IMG/VR virus record: IMGVR_UViG_3300027741_000162 | Location: 1 to 33,900 of that record | Source: a virus | Reading direction: 5' to 3' (one strand) | DNA: 33,900 bases | In this document: positions 13,967-21,239 of the stretch, one piece after another | Position numbering within the stretch: the stretch's first letter is position 1 | Layout: every line of letters starts with the position of its first letter | Translations under genes and position numbers: made by a program | The notes under the pieces: model-generated | What the model was told of the DNA's origin: nothing | Seen by the model: only the letters and a program-made list of their open reading frames with translations | Database searches by the model: none

Positions 13967-14341
13967 TTGTCTAACCCATTTATAAATCTATTCACAGAAC
14001 CAGACCCTTGGGAATACCAAGCTAAATGCGGTGAGCGAATTTATGATGAAAACACAAAAGAATATGTGTCAGTCTATGACCCGGACCTTTGGTTCCCGCC
14101 TCGTGATAAGGCGCTTTACAAACCAATAGCTGATAAAGCTAAATCAATTTGCTTTGGCCGTGACGGCAGGCCTGAGTGCCCAGTTAGACTACAATGTCTA
14201 ATGGCCGCGGATAAACGTGACGAAGTTCATGGCATCATGGGTGGCATGAGTCACCGTGAAAGAAACGCTTTAAAACGCAAAGCCAAGAAACAAAAAACAA
14301 CTTTAGAAGAACTTGCTAAAAAAGCTAGTAGACAATCTTAG
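13967..14341 (+). CDS. whiB: WhiB-family iron-sulphur regulator
   Basis: In the 124-residue protein from TTG (AGGAG 7 bases upstream), cysteines are C21, C62, C71 and C77, in AKC, SIC, ECPVRLQC. That is followed by HGIMGGMSHRER, matching the WhiB CPVRxxC and G[VI]WGG motifs, with a basic tail. WhiB proteins hold a 4Fe-4S cluster, bind the principal sigma factor and occur only in Actinobacteria and their phages. Two departures: C62 and C71 are eight residues apart instead of two, and GIWGG is GIMGG. It has its own promoter. Phage WhiB proteins can block superinfection. Confidence 0.9.
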   Translation: MSNPFINLFTEPDPWEYQAKCGERIYDENTKEYVSVYDPDLWFPPRDKALYKPIADKAKSICFGRDGRPECPVRLQCLMAADKRDEVHGIMGGMSHRERNALKRKAKKQKTTLEELAKKASRQS

Positions 14342-14357
14342 GAATGTGTGTTATGTT
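14329..14357 (+). promoter_or_regulatory. extended -10 promoter for the Cas4-like gene
   Basis: TAGACA (14329-14334), 17 bases, then TATGTT (14352-14357), with TG at 14349-14350. It overlaps the end of whiB. The gene at 14379 also has a good ribosome site (TTGGAGGA). Confidence 0.55.
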
Positions 14358-14378
14358 CTTCCTTGGAGGATATAAAAC

Positions 14379-15254
14379 ATGCCAGAGAAAAAACTAAAAA
14401 AGATACCGGCCGGTGCATTGAAAAACTTTGTAGATGCCGGTAAATCAACAACCCGTGTGATTAGCAAGGTAGAGCGCTTTGTATTGTCACAACCAATAGA
14501 TAACTCCAGATCGTTTAACGGTCTGCATCCATCAGCTATGGTAAGCCCGTATTGGTGCCACAGAGCATCGTACTTTCACTTAAAAGGTAATCACCCTGCA
14601 CCAGAAGCACGTCAGTTTAAGCGTGAACTTATTTTTGCACAAGGCCACGGCATTCACGCCACTTGGCAAAACTGGTTCCGAGACATGGGCAAACTATACG
14701 GAGTGTGGGAATGTAAAAGTTGCGGTGACAAAATTTGGGCAACTAGCCCAGAAGGCTGCGATATGTGCAGCACACAAGGTACGATGAAATATAAAGAAGT
14801 ACCTGTAGAACACGATGCCTTAATGATTACCGGCCATTCAGATGGTTGGCTAAAAGGATTTGGCGATGACCTAATGCTTGAGATTAAATCAGTAGGTGCC
14901 GGTACGTTTATGTGGTATGACAGGTCTAACTGGTTTGCATCAAACCAAGATTTTGCTGAGGCATGGAAAAACCTTAAGTCACCATTTGAATCACACGTTG
15001 CCCAGGTTCAGCTGTACATGAAAGTGCTAGAGTTATCGGGCCGTACAGATGTACCACAAGAGGCTGTACTTATTTATGAGGCAAAGCCTACACAGGATGT
15101 TAAAGAGTTTATTGTTCGTAAAGATGATTGGGCAATTCAACCAATCATTGACGGCGCACAACTTGTGGTAGACTCACTAGGTAAGAATGTTGCTCCAGAC
15201 TGTAATGTCGGTGGGGCGCTAAAGTGCAAGCAATGCGGAGGGTTCAATGAGTAA
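14379..15254 (+). CDS. Cas4/RecB-type PD-(D/E)XK exonuclease, probable Fe-S protein
   Basis: The 291-residue protein has the nuclease core GHSDG (D155), then LEIKS (E168, K170), and QVQLYMK (Q209-K215). Cys60 plus C275, C283 and C286 have the one-plus-three spacing of Cas4 and AddB iron-sulphur clusters. An additional zinc knuckle, CX2C...CX2C (112-130), is inserted between them. Cas4-type enzymes resect DNA ends for recombination, and it follows recA and resolvase genes. No CRISPR array is present, so a CRISPR role is not supported. Confidence 0.8.
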   Translation: MPEKKLKKIPAGALKNFVDAGKSTTRVISKVERFVLSQPIDNSRSFNGLHPSAMVSPYWCHRASYFHLKGNHPAPEARQFKRELIFAQGHGIHATWQNWFRDMGKLYGVWECKSCGDKIWATSPEGCDMCSTQGTMKYKEVPVEHDALMITGHSDGWLKGFGDDLMLEIKSVGAGTFMWYDRSNWFASNQDFAEAWKNLKSPFESHVAQVQLYMKVLELSGRTDVPQEAVLIYEAKPTQDVKEFIVRKDDWAIQPIIDGAQLVVDSLGKNVAPDCNVGGALKCKQCGGFNE

Positions 15255-15750
15255 GACAACTTTAATCACAAACGACACTAGCAAGTACATCTTGGATATG
15301 CTTGATGAGCAAGGTCTATCAGTAGACCGTGAAACATCTATGCCAAGGCCACAGCTTCCTGCTGATATTACAGAGCTAGATGATGAAGACCTAATGCGTT
15401 TGTACACCCATTTGTCGGCGTATAGCGAGTTCTTAGGCACCCAGCTAGCCTGTGCAATCATTGACGAAAAAGACGCAGAGCGCAACAGAGATTACGCTGA
15501 GTCAGAGGCAATGTTACGTCACCAGACAAACAATGCCAAGACCACAGTGACTATTATCAAGGCCCTAGTTGATGGCGACCCTACGCTTGGTGAAGTGCGT
15601 CAGGAGGCCCTGGTTAAGTATTCATACCGCAAGATGCTAGAGACTATGGTAAATAATTATGAGCGCAGTACTGCTGTATGTAGCCGTGAACTGACTCGTA
15701 GAACATCAGGCGATAACTTTAAGACCAGAAGTCGTAAGTTCACTGCGTAA
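15247..15750 (+). CDS. hypothetical helical protein in the recombination block
   Basis: The 167-residue protein is predicted almost entirely helical (AYSEFLGTQLACAIIDEKDA...), with a basic end RTSGDNFKTRSRKFTA. Its ATG overlaps the Cas4-like stop by eight bases and its stop overlaps the ruvC start. Position and helix content recall recombination mediators such as UvsY, but no sequence motif supports that. I leave it unassigned. Confidence 0.7.
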   Translation: MSKTTLITNDTSKYILDMLDEQGLSVDRETSMPRPQLPADITELDDEDLMRLYTHLSAYSEFLGTQLACAIIDEKDAERNRDYAESEAMLRHQTNNAKTTVTIIKALVDGDPTLGEVRQEALVKYSYRKMLETMVNNYERSTAVCSRELTRRTSGDNFKTRSRKFTA

Positions 15751-16331
15751 TGGCTAAAGATAAAATATTCGGCCCAGGGCTAAGTCTAAACGTAGATAAT
15801 ATTTCTATCGGCATAGACCAGTCCTACTCTGGGTTTGGCATAACTATATTAAATACTTATAACCCAGAAGAATATTCCACCTTAGTTTTTAAAGCAGAAC
15901 AGTCGCACATTGACAGATTAGTTTGGGTGCGCGAAAGACTAAGAAAGCTGCTTGCATTATCAGGCGGATTTAAGTCAGTAACAGTAGCCATGGAAGGTTA
16001 CGCATTTGGCACGACAATGGCCCATATGCTAGGCGAACTTGGTGCCATAGTAAAACTAACCTGTTATGAAGAACTGGATAAGTTTGAGGGCAAATACCCA
16101 TACATCATTCCGCCGACTACTTTAAAGAAATACATTACTGGTAAAGGCACTGGAGTACAGAAAAATCAAATATTGCTAAACGTATACAAGAAGTGGGGCG
16201 TAGAGTTTAATGACGATAACGCTGCAGATTCCTATGCCTTAGCTATGCTGGCTGCCGGTAAAGGTGAACTAGCCTATGAGAAAGAAATACTTGAAAAAAT
16301 TAAGGGCCCTAATTTCAGGGAAAAACCGTAA
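15750..16331 (+). CDS. RuvC-like Holliday junction resolvase
   Basis: The 193-residue protein has an RNase H-fold: GIDQSYSGFG (D23), VAMEGYAFG (E82) and DDNAADSYALA (D145, D146, D150). These are the four acidic positions of RuvC. It cuts four-way DNA junctions, needed after RecA pairing and to debranch DNA before packaging. Together with the PDDEXK protein at 13603 the phage has two candidate resolvases. It begins on the previous stop (TAATG). Confidence 0.85.
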   Translation: MAKDKIFGPGLSLNVDNISIGIDQSYSGFGITILNTYNPEEYSTLVFKAEQSHIDRLVWVRERLRKLLALSGGFKSVTVAMEGYAFGTTMAHMLGELGAIVKLTCYEELDKFEGKYPYIIPPTTLKKYITGKGTGVQKNQILLNVYKKWGVEFNDDNAADSYALAMLAAGKGELAYEKEILEKIKGPNFREKP

Positions 16332-16486
16332 TGTGGAATGCCTTTAACCGAGAGATAAAGAGGCATTCATTTGCTATAAAAATGTTTGCGTATTTAATAG
16401 CACGAAGTTACTTGACTATACATAAACAAAACATTAGAATAAACGAATTAGAAAATCAATTAAAAAGATTTAAAGGATTAAGATGA
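16331..16486 (+). CDS. small basic helical protein
   Basis: A 51-residue protein (MWNAFNREIKRHSFAIKMFA...) with a mildly hydrophobic helix at about 14-30 and a coiled-coil end INELENQLKRF. TAATG coupling to ruvC and ATGA coupling to the next gene support its reality. No family. Confidence 0.55.
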   Translation: MWNAFNREIKRHSFAIKMFAYLIARSYLTIHKQNIRINELENQLKRFKGLR

Positions 16487-16620
16487 TAGAGTTATTAGCA
16501 ATGATATTTGTATTTACATTCCTAGTAGCTCTAGGGGTGTTAATACTAACCGCGTTGTTTGTTTTTATTGGTACAATTTCCGGCTTGGATATTGACGCAT
16601 TTCACGACGATGAAGAGTAA
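16483..16620 (+). CDS. small membrane protein
   Basis: A 45-residue protein with a single hydrophobic helix (MIELLAMIFVFTFLVALGVL...) and an acidic end HDDEE. Its start overlaps the previous stop. AAAGGATTAAG provides a ribosome site. Function unknown. Confidence 0.55.
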   Translation: MIELLAMIFVFTFLVALGVLILTALFVFIGTISGLDIDAFHDDEE

Positions 16621-16759
16621 TAATTTATCAGGCACAACTTACACCGGATGGTGTATAACTGGGCATCACATTAATTGCCCAAAAGTAGTAAAGTTATCAA
16701 TGGGTACATTACAAGAAAAAGTGTGTGGCTGTGATTGTCACGCAGAACAAGGAGAATAA
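16610..16759 (+). CDS. small Cys/His-rich protein
   Basis: A 49-residue protein (MKSNNLSGTTYTGWCITGHH...) with CITGHHINC and CGCDCH, four or more zinc ligands in two groups. The start at 16610 overlaps the previous gene by 11 bases; upstream in-frame ATG 16559 lies deep in that gene and is less likely. Probably a zinc-binding fold; no named family. Confidence 0.6.
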   Translation: MKSNNLSGTTYTGWCITGHHINCPKVVKLSMGTLQEKVCGCDCHAEQGE

Positions 16760-16760
16760 C

Positions 16761-17198
16761 ATGTCATTTACACCAGGCGACCCAGGGGATTTTAACTCCC
16801 TGTCAGAGGCAGCAAAAGAATTTATCCGTAAAGCTGGGCCTACAACAGAAGAACTAAAGCAACAGATTATTCAGGATAATTTTGAGGCAGCACTATCTAC
16901 TAAGTTCCTAGAGGCCGAGGAACTGCTGGTCAAGAAGCACAAAGACTACGGACCAAAGAACATCAGTGAAAGCCCTGGCGGACCGTTGAACGGCCTTAGA
17001 GTACGTATGCATGACAAGCTGGCCAGAATCAACCATTTGTACGACAGCGGCGCTACCCCTGAAAACGAGAGCCTACGCGACAGTTTTATAGATATGGCTA
17101 ATTATTCCATTATTGCCCTTATGGTCCTTGACGGCGACTGGGATAACCGCGATATTGGCACCGTGCCGGATATCAGAGAAAAATTGGATTGGGCCTAA
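16761..17198 (+). CDS. nucleotide-modification-associated protein (Nmad1/DUF1599)
   Basis: The 145-residue protein contains KHKDYGPKNISESPGGPLNG, then LRVRMHDKLARINHLYDSG and ESLRDSFIDMANYSIIALMV. These are the signatures of the DUF1599 family, renamed nucleotide-modification-associated domain 1. Homologues sit near DNA base-modification genes in phages and may act on nucleotides. I start at ATG 16761 behind AAGGAGAATAAC rather than 16725. With Dam and the beta methyltransferase it suggests modified DNA. Confidence 0.8.
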   Translation: MSFTPGDPGDFNSLSEAAKEFIRKAGPTTEELKQQIIQDNFEAALSTKFLEAEELLVKKHKDYGPKNISESPGGPLNGLRVRMHDKLARINHLYDSGATPENESLRDSFIDMANYSIIALMVLDGDWDNRDIGTVPDIREKLDWA

Positions 17199-17261
17199 AT
17201 TCAGCCTATTTTACCTTTATAGTAGTAACTACGGGAGTACTAACTACAACCAGAGGTAATA

Positions 17262-17543
17262 ATGTCCGAATCACCAGATGATAATGTGTTGCGCGTAAGC
17301 GCATCCAGCAACCCGCAGTCAGTTGCGTCTGCAATTGCCCATGCTATTTACGAAAAGGGTACCTGTAGAATCCGCGCCGTAGGTGCAGGTCCAGTTAACC
17401 AGGCCGTAAAAGCCATTGCAATTGCTAGTGGATACACCGCCCCACGAGGAATCAGCCTAGTATGTATACCAGGTTTCCAGTCTGTGGAGATTAATGGCGA
17501 AAGCATCAGCGCAATCGTATTTAAAGTAAATTCAGTTAATTAA
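17262..17543 (+). CDS. SpoVS-like Alba-fold protein
   Basis: The 93-residue protein aligns by eye along its length with SpoVS: VLRVSASSNPQSVASAIAHA, GAGPVNQAVKAIAIASG, then ISLVCIPGFQSVEINGE. SpoVS is a small Alba-fold protein first known from Bacillus sporulation and likely binds nucleic acid. The host group inferred here does not sporulate, so the phage copy probably has another role, perhaps in chromosome or RNA handling. A -10 TATAGT lies at 17218-17223 and AGAGG precedes the ATG. GTAACTAC and CTAACTAC repeat in the leader (17225-17248). Confidence 0.9.
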   Translation: MSESPDDNVLRVSASSNPQSVASAIAHAIYEKGTCRIRAVGAGPVNQAVKAIAIASGYTAPRGISLVCIPGFQSVEINGESISAIVFKVNSVN

Positions 17544-17548
17544 GCATA

Positions 17549-17576
17549 TTTGGCTAATTCACTGTATCGTTATAGT
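17549..17576 (+). promoter_or_regulatory. candidate promoter for the basic protein at 17609
   Basis: TTTGGC (17549-17554), 16 bases, TATAGT (17571-17576). Predicted transcription start near 17583; ribosome site AAAGAGG follows. Confidence 0.5.
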
Positions 17577-17608
17577 ATCAACCATCTTAGGCCAAAGAGG
17601 TAAAATCC

Positions 17609-17920
17609 ATGGAACAACCAAACAGCAAATTCCCAACTATGGGAACTAGTGCGTCTAACGGCGTTAAGAACGCTTCAGGCAAGCCACTAAAGGGCAAGCT
17701 AGTAAAGCGTAAGAACACCGCAGCTGGCGATTTGTCAGGTAAGAAGGGTGGACATGTTATGAAGCAGTCTACCTCAAAGCGTGCGTACGGCATCACCACA
17801 ACGATGCCTTCATACGTGGACCCACAAATTGGTCCTACTCAGGGTAACGGTCGCATCTTCAAGTCTGCAACGAACCGTACCACTCCTAACTTTACCGATG
17901 GTATGTCAGACCACAACTAA
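17609..17920 (+). CDS. basic disordered protein
   Basis: The 103-residue protein is rich in Lys, Ser, Thr and Gly (ASGKPLKGKLVKRKNTAAGD). It has its own promoter and a strong terminator, so it is a one-gene unit. Codons are GC-ending and common ones, suggesting high expression. No domain. It resembles in composition the basic proteins at 20421-21727; a DNA-condensing or virion-internal role is possible. Confidence 0.7.
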   Translation: MEQPNSKFPTMGTSASNGVKNASGKPLKGKLVKRKNTAAGDLSGKKGGHVMKQSTSKRAYGITTTMPSYVDPQIGPTQGNGRIFKSATNRTTPNFTDGMSDHN

Positions 17921-17936
17921 AGTTAGCCACAAAAAG

Positions 17937-17960
17937 CCCGCCGAAAGGCGGGTTTTTTTT
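17937..17960 (+). terminator. rho-independent terminator
   Basis: CCCGCC-GAAA-GGCGGG followed by eight T; classical form with a GNRA tetraloop. Confidence 0.95.
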
Positions 17961-17965
17961 ATACC

Positions 17966-17994
17966 TTGACAAAGTAAGCATTATCGGCAATAAT
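17966..17994 (+). promoter_or_regulatory. strong sigma70-type promoter
   Basis: TTGACA, exactly 17 bases, AATAAT. The best promoter in the window, placed right after a terminator. The transcript would begin near 18001, where GTACC/GGTAC (18001-18005 with 18018-18022) can form a 5' hairpin. Confidence 0.8.
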
Positions 17995-18054
17995 CATGGT
18001 GTACCGCGACAACATGTGGTACAGTACTAATGAACATTAACCGAGAGAAGGAAT

Positions 18055-18297
18055 ATGTTACTAGACGAACTAAAAATATTGGCCAGTAAAGCAGCTGTGG
18101 ATGGCTGCGTAGTAGGCGTTTGGATAAAAAATCAAGACGCTGAGTTCCAGGAAGTATTTGGAATACTAAAGGACCGACCAAACCTAAACCTAACTGAAAC
18201 GTTAGCCTTAATTAAAAAGTATCATCCAGAAATTCCATTTAAACGTACGTCATTTACATCCCATATGAGAGGAACATGCACTTGTCCGACAGCTTAG
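18055..18297 (+). CDS. hypothetical small protein
   Basis: An 80-residue protein (MLLDELKILASKAAVDGCVV...) with a helical middle and end IKKYHPEIPFKRTSFTSHMR then GTCTCPTA. The C-terminal part could be a DNA-binding helix pair, but this is weak. It is the first gene after the strong promoter, and the metallophosphoesterase starts inside its end. Confidence 0.65.
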   Translation: MLLDELKILASKAAVDGCVVGVWIKNQDAEFQEVFGILKDRPNLNLTETLALIKKYHPEIPFKRTSFTSHMRGTCTCPTA

Positions 18298-19292
18298 CTC
18301 AAGAATTAGCAAAACTTTTAAAAGAAGACCCAATAAAGCCATTCCCAATTATGCAGGCACAGAAGATGACAATTAAGCCATCAACTATTGTCAAGCCTAA
18401 AAAGGGAAAAAACGATTGGAAACTGGCCGCCTTGTTGCCAGACACACAGATTGGATACCGTGTATATGAAGACGGTACAGTAATTGAATTCCATTCTGAG
18501 AAAGCAATTGACATTGCACTACAGATACTAAATTACGCGCACCAGCAGTTTGGCGTGGATACTGTGGTAAACCTAGGAGATACCCTAGACCTACCTGCAC
18601 AGAGCCGTCACCACCAGGAGATTGCGTTTCAGAACTCAACTAACCTAGCTATCCAGCGTGGTTATGAATATCTGGCTGCCCAGCGTGCCACCGTGCCAGA
18701 CGCGGAAATCGTATTCCTAGAAGGTAACCACGATTGCCGTATATATAAGTATTTGGCAGAGAACGCTCCAGCCGTATCAAATATGCGTCAGGCAGGGACT
18801 ACCCCAAGTGATTGGCCAGTAAACAGCCTGCCACACCTATTGCGTATGGATGAGCTCGGAATTAAGTACGCCAGCGGATATCCAGCGGGCGAGTACTGGT
18901 TGAACGAAAACTTACGTTGCATCCACGGCGATCGAGTTAATTCAAGCGGCAGCACAGCTATGAAGTATATTAATTCAAATCACCACGTTTCCGTAATTTA
19001 TGGGCATATTCACCGAATTGAAATGCTGTATCACACTAACCACACAAGCACCGGTCCAGGTAGAAATGCTGCATTTAGCCCTGGATGTCTATGCCGTGTA
19101 GATGGTTCGGTACCTAGCGTCAAGGGCGGAATTACTCCAAATGAAAAGCCAGTTAAATACTGGGAGAACTGGCAGCAGGGCGTTGGATTTGCTTGGTACA
19201 AAGACACAGGCGAATTTACCCTATTATCAGTGCCAATCCTAGATGACTGGGCAGTATTTATGGGCCAAGAGTTTAGAACTAAATTAGCCTAA
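18276..19292 (+). CDS. calcineurin-like metallophosphoesterase
   Basis: In the 338-residue protein, motifs in order are LPDTQIG (D-x-Q in place of D-x-H), NLGDTLD, LEGNHDCR, a histidine in CIHGDR, and YGHIHR. These bind two metal ions in calcineurin-like enzymes acting on nucleic acid or nucleotide phosphodiesters. The first 50 residues are an extra lysine-rich arm. The first motif having Gln instead of His is notable but tolerated in some family members. Substrate unknown; a DNA-processing role fits the context. Confidence 0.9.
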   Translation: MHLSDSLAQELAKLLKEDPIKPFPIMQAQKMTIKPSTIVKPKKGKNDWKLAALLPDTQIGYRVYEDGTVIEFHSEKAIDIALQILNYAHQQFGVDTVVNLGDTLDLPAQSRHHQEIAFQNSTNLAIQRGYEYLAAQRATVPDAEIVFLEGNHDCRIYKYLAENAPAVSNMRQAGTTPSDWPVNSLPHLLRMDELGIKYASGYPAGEYWLNENLRCIHGDRVNSSGSTAMKYINSNHHVSVIYGHIHRIEMLYHTNHTSTGPGRNAAFSPGCLCRVDGSVPSVKGGITPNEKPVKYWENWQQGVGFAWYKDTGEFTLLSVPILDDWAVFMGQEFRTKLA

Positions 19293-19312
19293 TAAGCGTA
19301 TAAACTTGTCGT

Positions 19313-19840
19313 ATGGCCTCAGCACATCAAAATACCCAAAGCCTAGGCGCTGGCGGTTTATACGGAACTTACACTAATTATGGTGGCGGTGGCGTTGCTG
19401 TTGCACGTTCAGAACTTGATTACCTGCGCATGGGTGTGGGTCGTGAACCGTCTGCAGAATATCCTGACGGTTATTTAGGAACAATTAGAACTCGCCGCGA
19501 TGACCGTGGACGCCCTAATAGCGTATCTGAGCAGGTCTTAAATGGCCTAAAAGTACGCCAAACGCAACGTGGATATCAGCGCGGCGTTCATCGCGGCGAG
19601 CGTATTGACCCAGGTGACTATTATTTAGCACCTGAATTTGCTGTAGATAGAGGAATTAAACGACAAATGGTAGCAGCTCGTAAAGGCGTACCAACCCCTC
19701 GTTTTGCACCTGCTTTCTCACTAGCACCGGCCCCTCACCTAGTAAATGACGGTAAGGCAAATACTCGTTCTAGCGCACCGCTAGAGATGAACAACGTCCG
19801 CAAGTCACAGCTACGCGGCCTATCACCACAGTGGAGATAA
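19313..19840 (+). CDS. hypothetical Gly/Arg-rich protein, probable leaderless start
   Basis: The 175-residue basic protein (MASAHQNTQSLGAGGLYGTY...) has no recognised domain. There is no ribosome site before ATG. Instead TATAAA at 19299-19304 ends eight bases before it, suggesting a leaderless transcript. Composition is low in hydrophobics, so probably little globular core. It begins a run of small basic genes. Confidence 0.65.
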   Translation: MASAHQNTQSLGAGGLYGTYTNYGGGGVAVARSELDYLRMGVGREPSAEYPDGYLGTIRTRRDDRGRPNSVSEQVLNGLKVRQTQRGYQRGVHRGERIDPGDYYLAPEFAVDRGIKRQMVAARKGVPTPRFAPAFSLAPAPHLVNDGKANTRSSAPLEMNNVRKSQLRGLSPQWR

Positions 19841-19841
19841 A

Positions 19842-20198
19842 TTGCCTAATACCCCAAATGGTAAATATGGATTTAGGGCGTGGGATAAGCCAGTAGGCGT
19901 ACCTCCACAGGCCGCCATGCCTCCGCAGGAATATATTGGCCCATTTGCTAGCAATAACGAACGTATGCTTAGCCAGGCCCTAAAAGTAGGTAACTTGACA
20001 TCTGCTGAAATCCAAGAGTATGTTCGTCCGCCAATGCCTCAAATCCAGTTATTCCCTAATAAATTTGGTTACGAAACCTCAGAATATGGCATTAAAGATA
20101 TAGTAGAACTATCTGGTCGCGTTCAACAGCGCACCGATTACTCACAGCAGCCTACTACAACAGAATCAACTAGCAGAAATGCGTTAGGAAATACCTAA
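19842..20198 (+). CDS. hypothetical protein, TTG start
   Basis: A 118-residue protein (MPNTPNGKYGFRAWDKPVGV...), proline- and glutamine-rich, with no known domain. TTG starts immediately after the previous stop; GGAG within that gene's end (GTGGAGATAAA) serves as ribosome site. In-frame ATG options would remove the conserved-looking start. Confidence 0.6.
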   Translation: MPNTPNGKYGFRAWDKPVGVPPQAAMPPQEYIGPFASNNERMLSQALKVGNLTSAEIQEYVRPPMPQIQLFPNKFGYETSEYGIKDIVELSGRVQQRTDYSQQPTTTESTSRNALGNT

Positions 20199-20199
20199 T

Positions 20200-20409
20200 A
20201 TGGATTTAAGAATGATTGACCCAAATGGTGAGGGTACAGCATTTCCTGCACCATACCCAGCAGACATGGGTCGTACACAGTATAATGGGGATAAAGGTTG
20301 TACAAGCTGCGGCCTGATTTTAAACCCAGTTCAAGCCCTTAATTCGGATATCTGCCCGTCCTGTTCAAGACGTGAAGCAGTAAAACGTTTTAAAAATAAG
20401 ATGGTCTAA
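20200..20409 (+). CDS. zinc-ribbon protein
   Basis: A 69-residue protein with CTSCG and CPSC (two CX2C pairs, about residues 34-55) and a basic tail VKRFKNKMV. A compact zinc ribbon followed by a basic helix suggests nucleic-acid contact. Starts one base after the preceding stop. No named family. Confidence 0.7.
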   Translation: MDLRMIDPNGEGTAFPAPYPADMGRTQYNGDKGCTSCGLILNPVQALNSDICPSCSRREAVKRFKNKMV

Positions 20410-20420
20410 GGAGACACATT

Positions 20421-20687
20421 ATGGCAAACACGCCAAAACCTACTCGTAAAGTAATAAAGTCGGTTGTAGCTAGAAACGCTGATAAGCCGCGTAGTAGCAA
20501 AGGTAAGCCGTTGTTGAACCCATCTGATAACATGAAGACGCCTAAAGCAACATCAGAGTATGGTAAAGTTTGGGCCGATGATAAGGCCTGGAAAAAGACC
20601 TTTTCTGCTTTAGACAAAAAACAACCGGGAAACCCTAAAAGAACCGGCCCAGTTTCTTCAAAAGTACGCTCAAATAAAGGTAAATAA
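20421..20687 (+). CDS. basic disordered protein (array member 1)
   Basis: An 88-residue protein very rich in Lys, Pro and Ser (MANTPKPTRKVIKSVVARNA...). Ribosome site AAGGAG precedes ATG. No hydrophobic core, so probably disordered. First of five tandem small basic genes with nearly the same start sequence style. Confidence 0.65.
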   Translation: MANTPKPTRKVIKSVVARNADKPRSSKGKPLLNPSDNMKTPKATSEYGKVWADDKAWKKTFSALDKKQPGNPKRTGPVSSKVRSNKGK

Positions 20688-20689
20688 TC

Positions 20690-21025
20690 ATGGCAGTAAA
20701 GAAAAACTTAAATAATCCGATGGGTAAAAAATCTAATGCAGATGGTATTAAAAAAACAACTTCTACTAAAGAACCCGCTAAACTTGGTGGTCGTTCCTAT
20801 AGAGTGGACCAACATGATGAATCATTGCGCAATAAGACTACTGTTGGCCCTAACACAAAGCGTTTTGAAGTAGGTACCGTAGCGCCTGCAAATAAGTCCG
20901 TCCGTTCCGTAAAAACAGACATTAGAAAAAATGGTGCACCTAGCTCGCCAACTAGTATAGGAAATAAAAAAGGTACAAAATTAGCACAAAATAAATTTAA
21001 AAGAAATCTTAAGAAAGGCAAATAA
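20690..21025 (+). CDS. basic disordered protein (array member 2)
   Basis: A 111-residue, strongly basic protein (MAVKKNLNNPMGKKSNADGI...) ending NKFKRNLKKGK. It starts two bases after the previous stop, with ribosome site in the preceding gene (AAAGGTAAATA). Composition resembles histone tails; a DNA-compaction or packaged internal protein is possible but unproven. Confidence 0.65.
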   Translation: MAVKKNLNNPMGKKSNADGIKKTTSTKEPAKLGGRSYRVDQHDESLRNKTTVGPNTKRFEVGTVAPANKSVRSVKTDIRKNGAPSSPTSIGNKKGTKLAQNKFKRNLKKGK

Positions 21026-21027
21026 CC

Positions 21028-21234
21028 ATGGCAGTTAACGAATCACGTTCATTGAACCAGAGCCTAGAGAACGGCGCAACTGACGGTAAATACCGTAAGC
21101 GTCGCCCAAACACCGAAGTTATCCCTGGCCAAGGTGACCAGACTGTAGTAAAGAACCGTGCGGGTTTACACCCATACATGAACTACGGTTTCATTAACAG
21201 CGAAGACCCAAACAAAGTAAATCCAGGAAAGTAA
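21028..21234 (+). CDS. basic disordered protein (array member 3)
   Basis: A 68-residue protein (MAVNESRSLNQSLENGATDG...), with DGKYRKRRPN and a C-terminal LHPYMNYGFINSEDPNK. The codons are the preferred GC-ending set seen in 9033-9689 and 17609-17920, suggesting higher expression than its neighbours. No family. Confidence 0.65.
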   Translation: MAVNESRSLNQSLENGATDGKYRKRRPNTEVIPGQGDQTVVKNRAGLHPYMNYGFINSEDPNKVNPGK

Positions 21235-21239
21235 GTAAA

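Noticed and set aside
14379-15254. Cas4 as part of a CRISPR system
   Set aside because: No repeat-spacer array or other cas genes are present; position in the recA block fits recombination.
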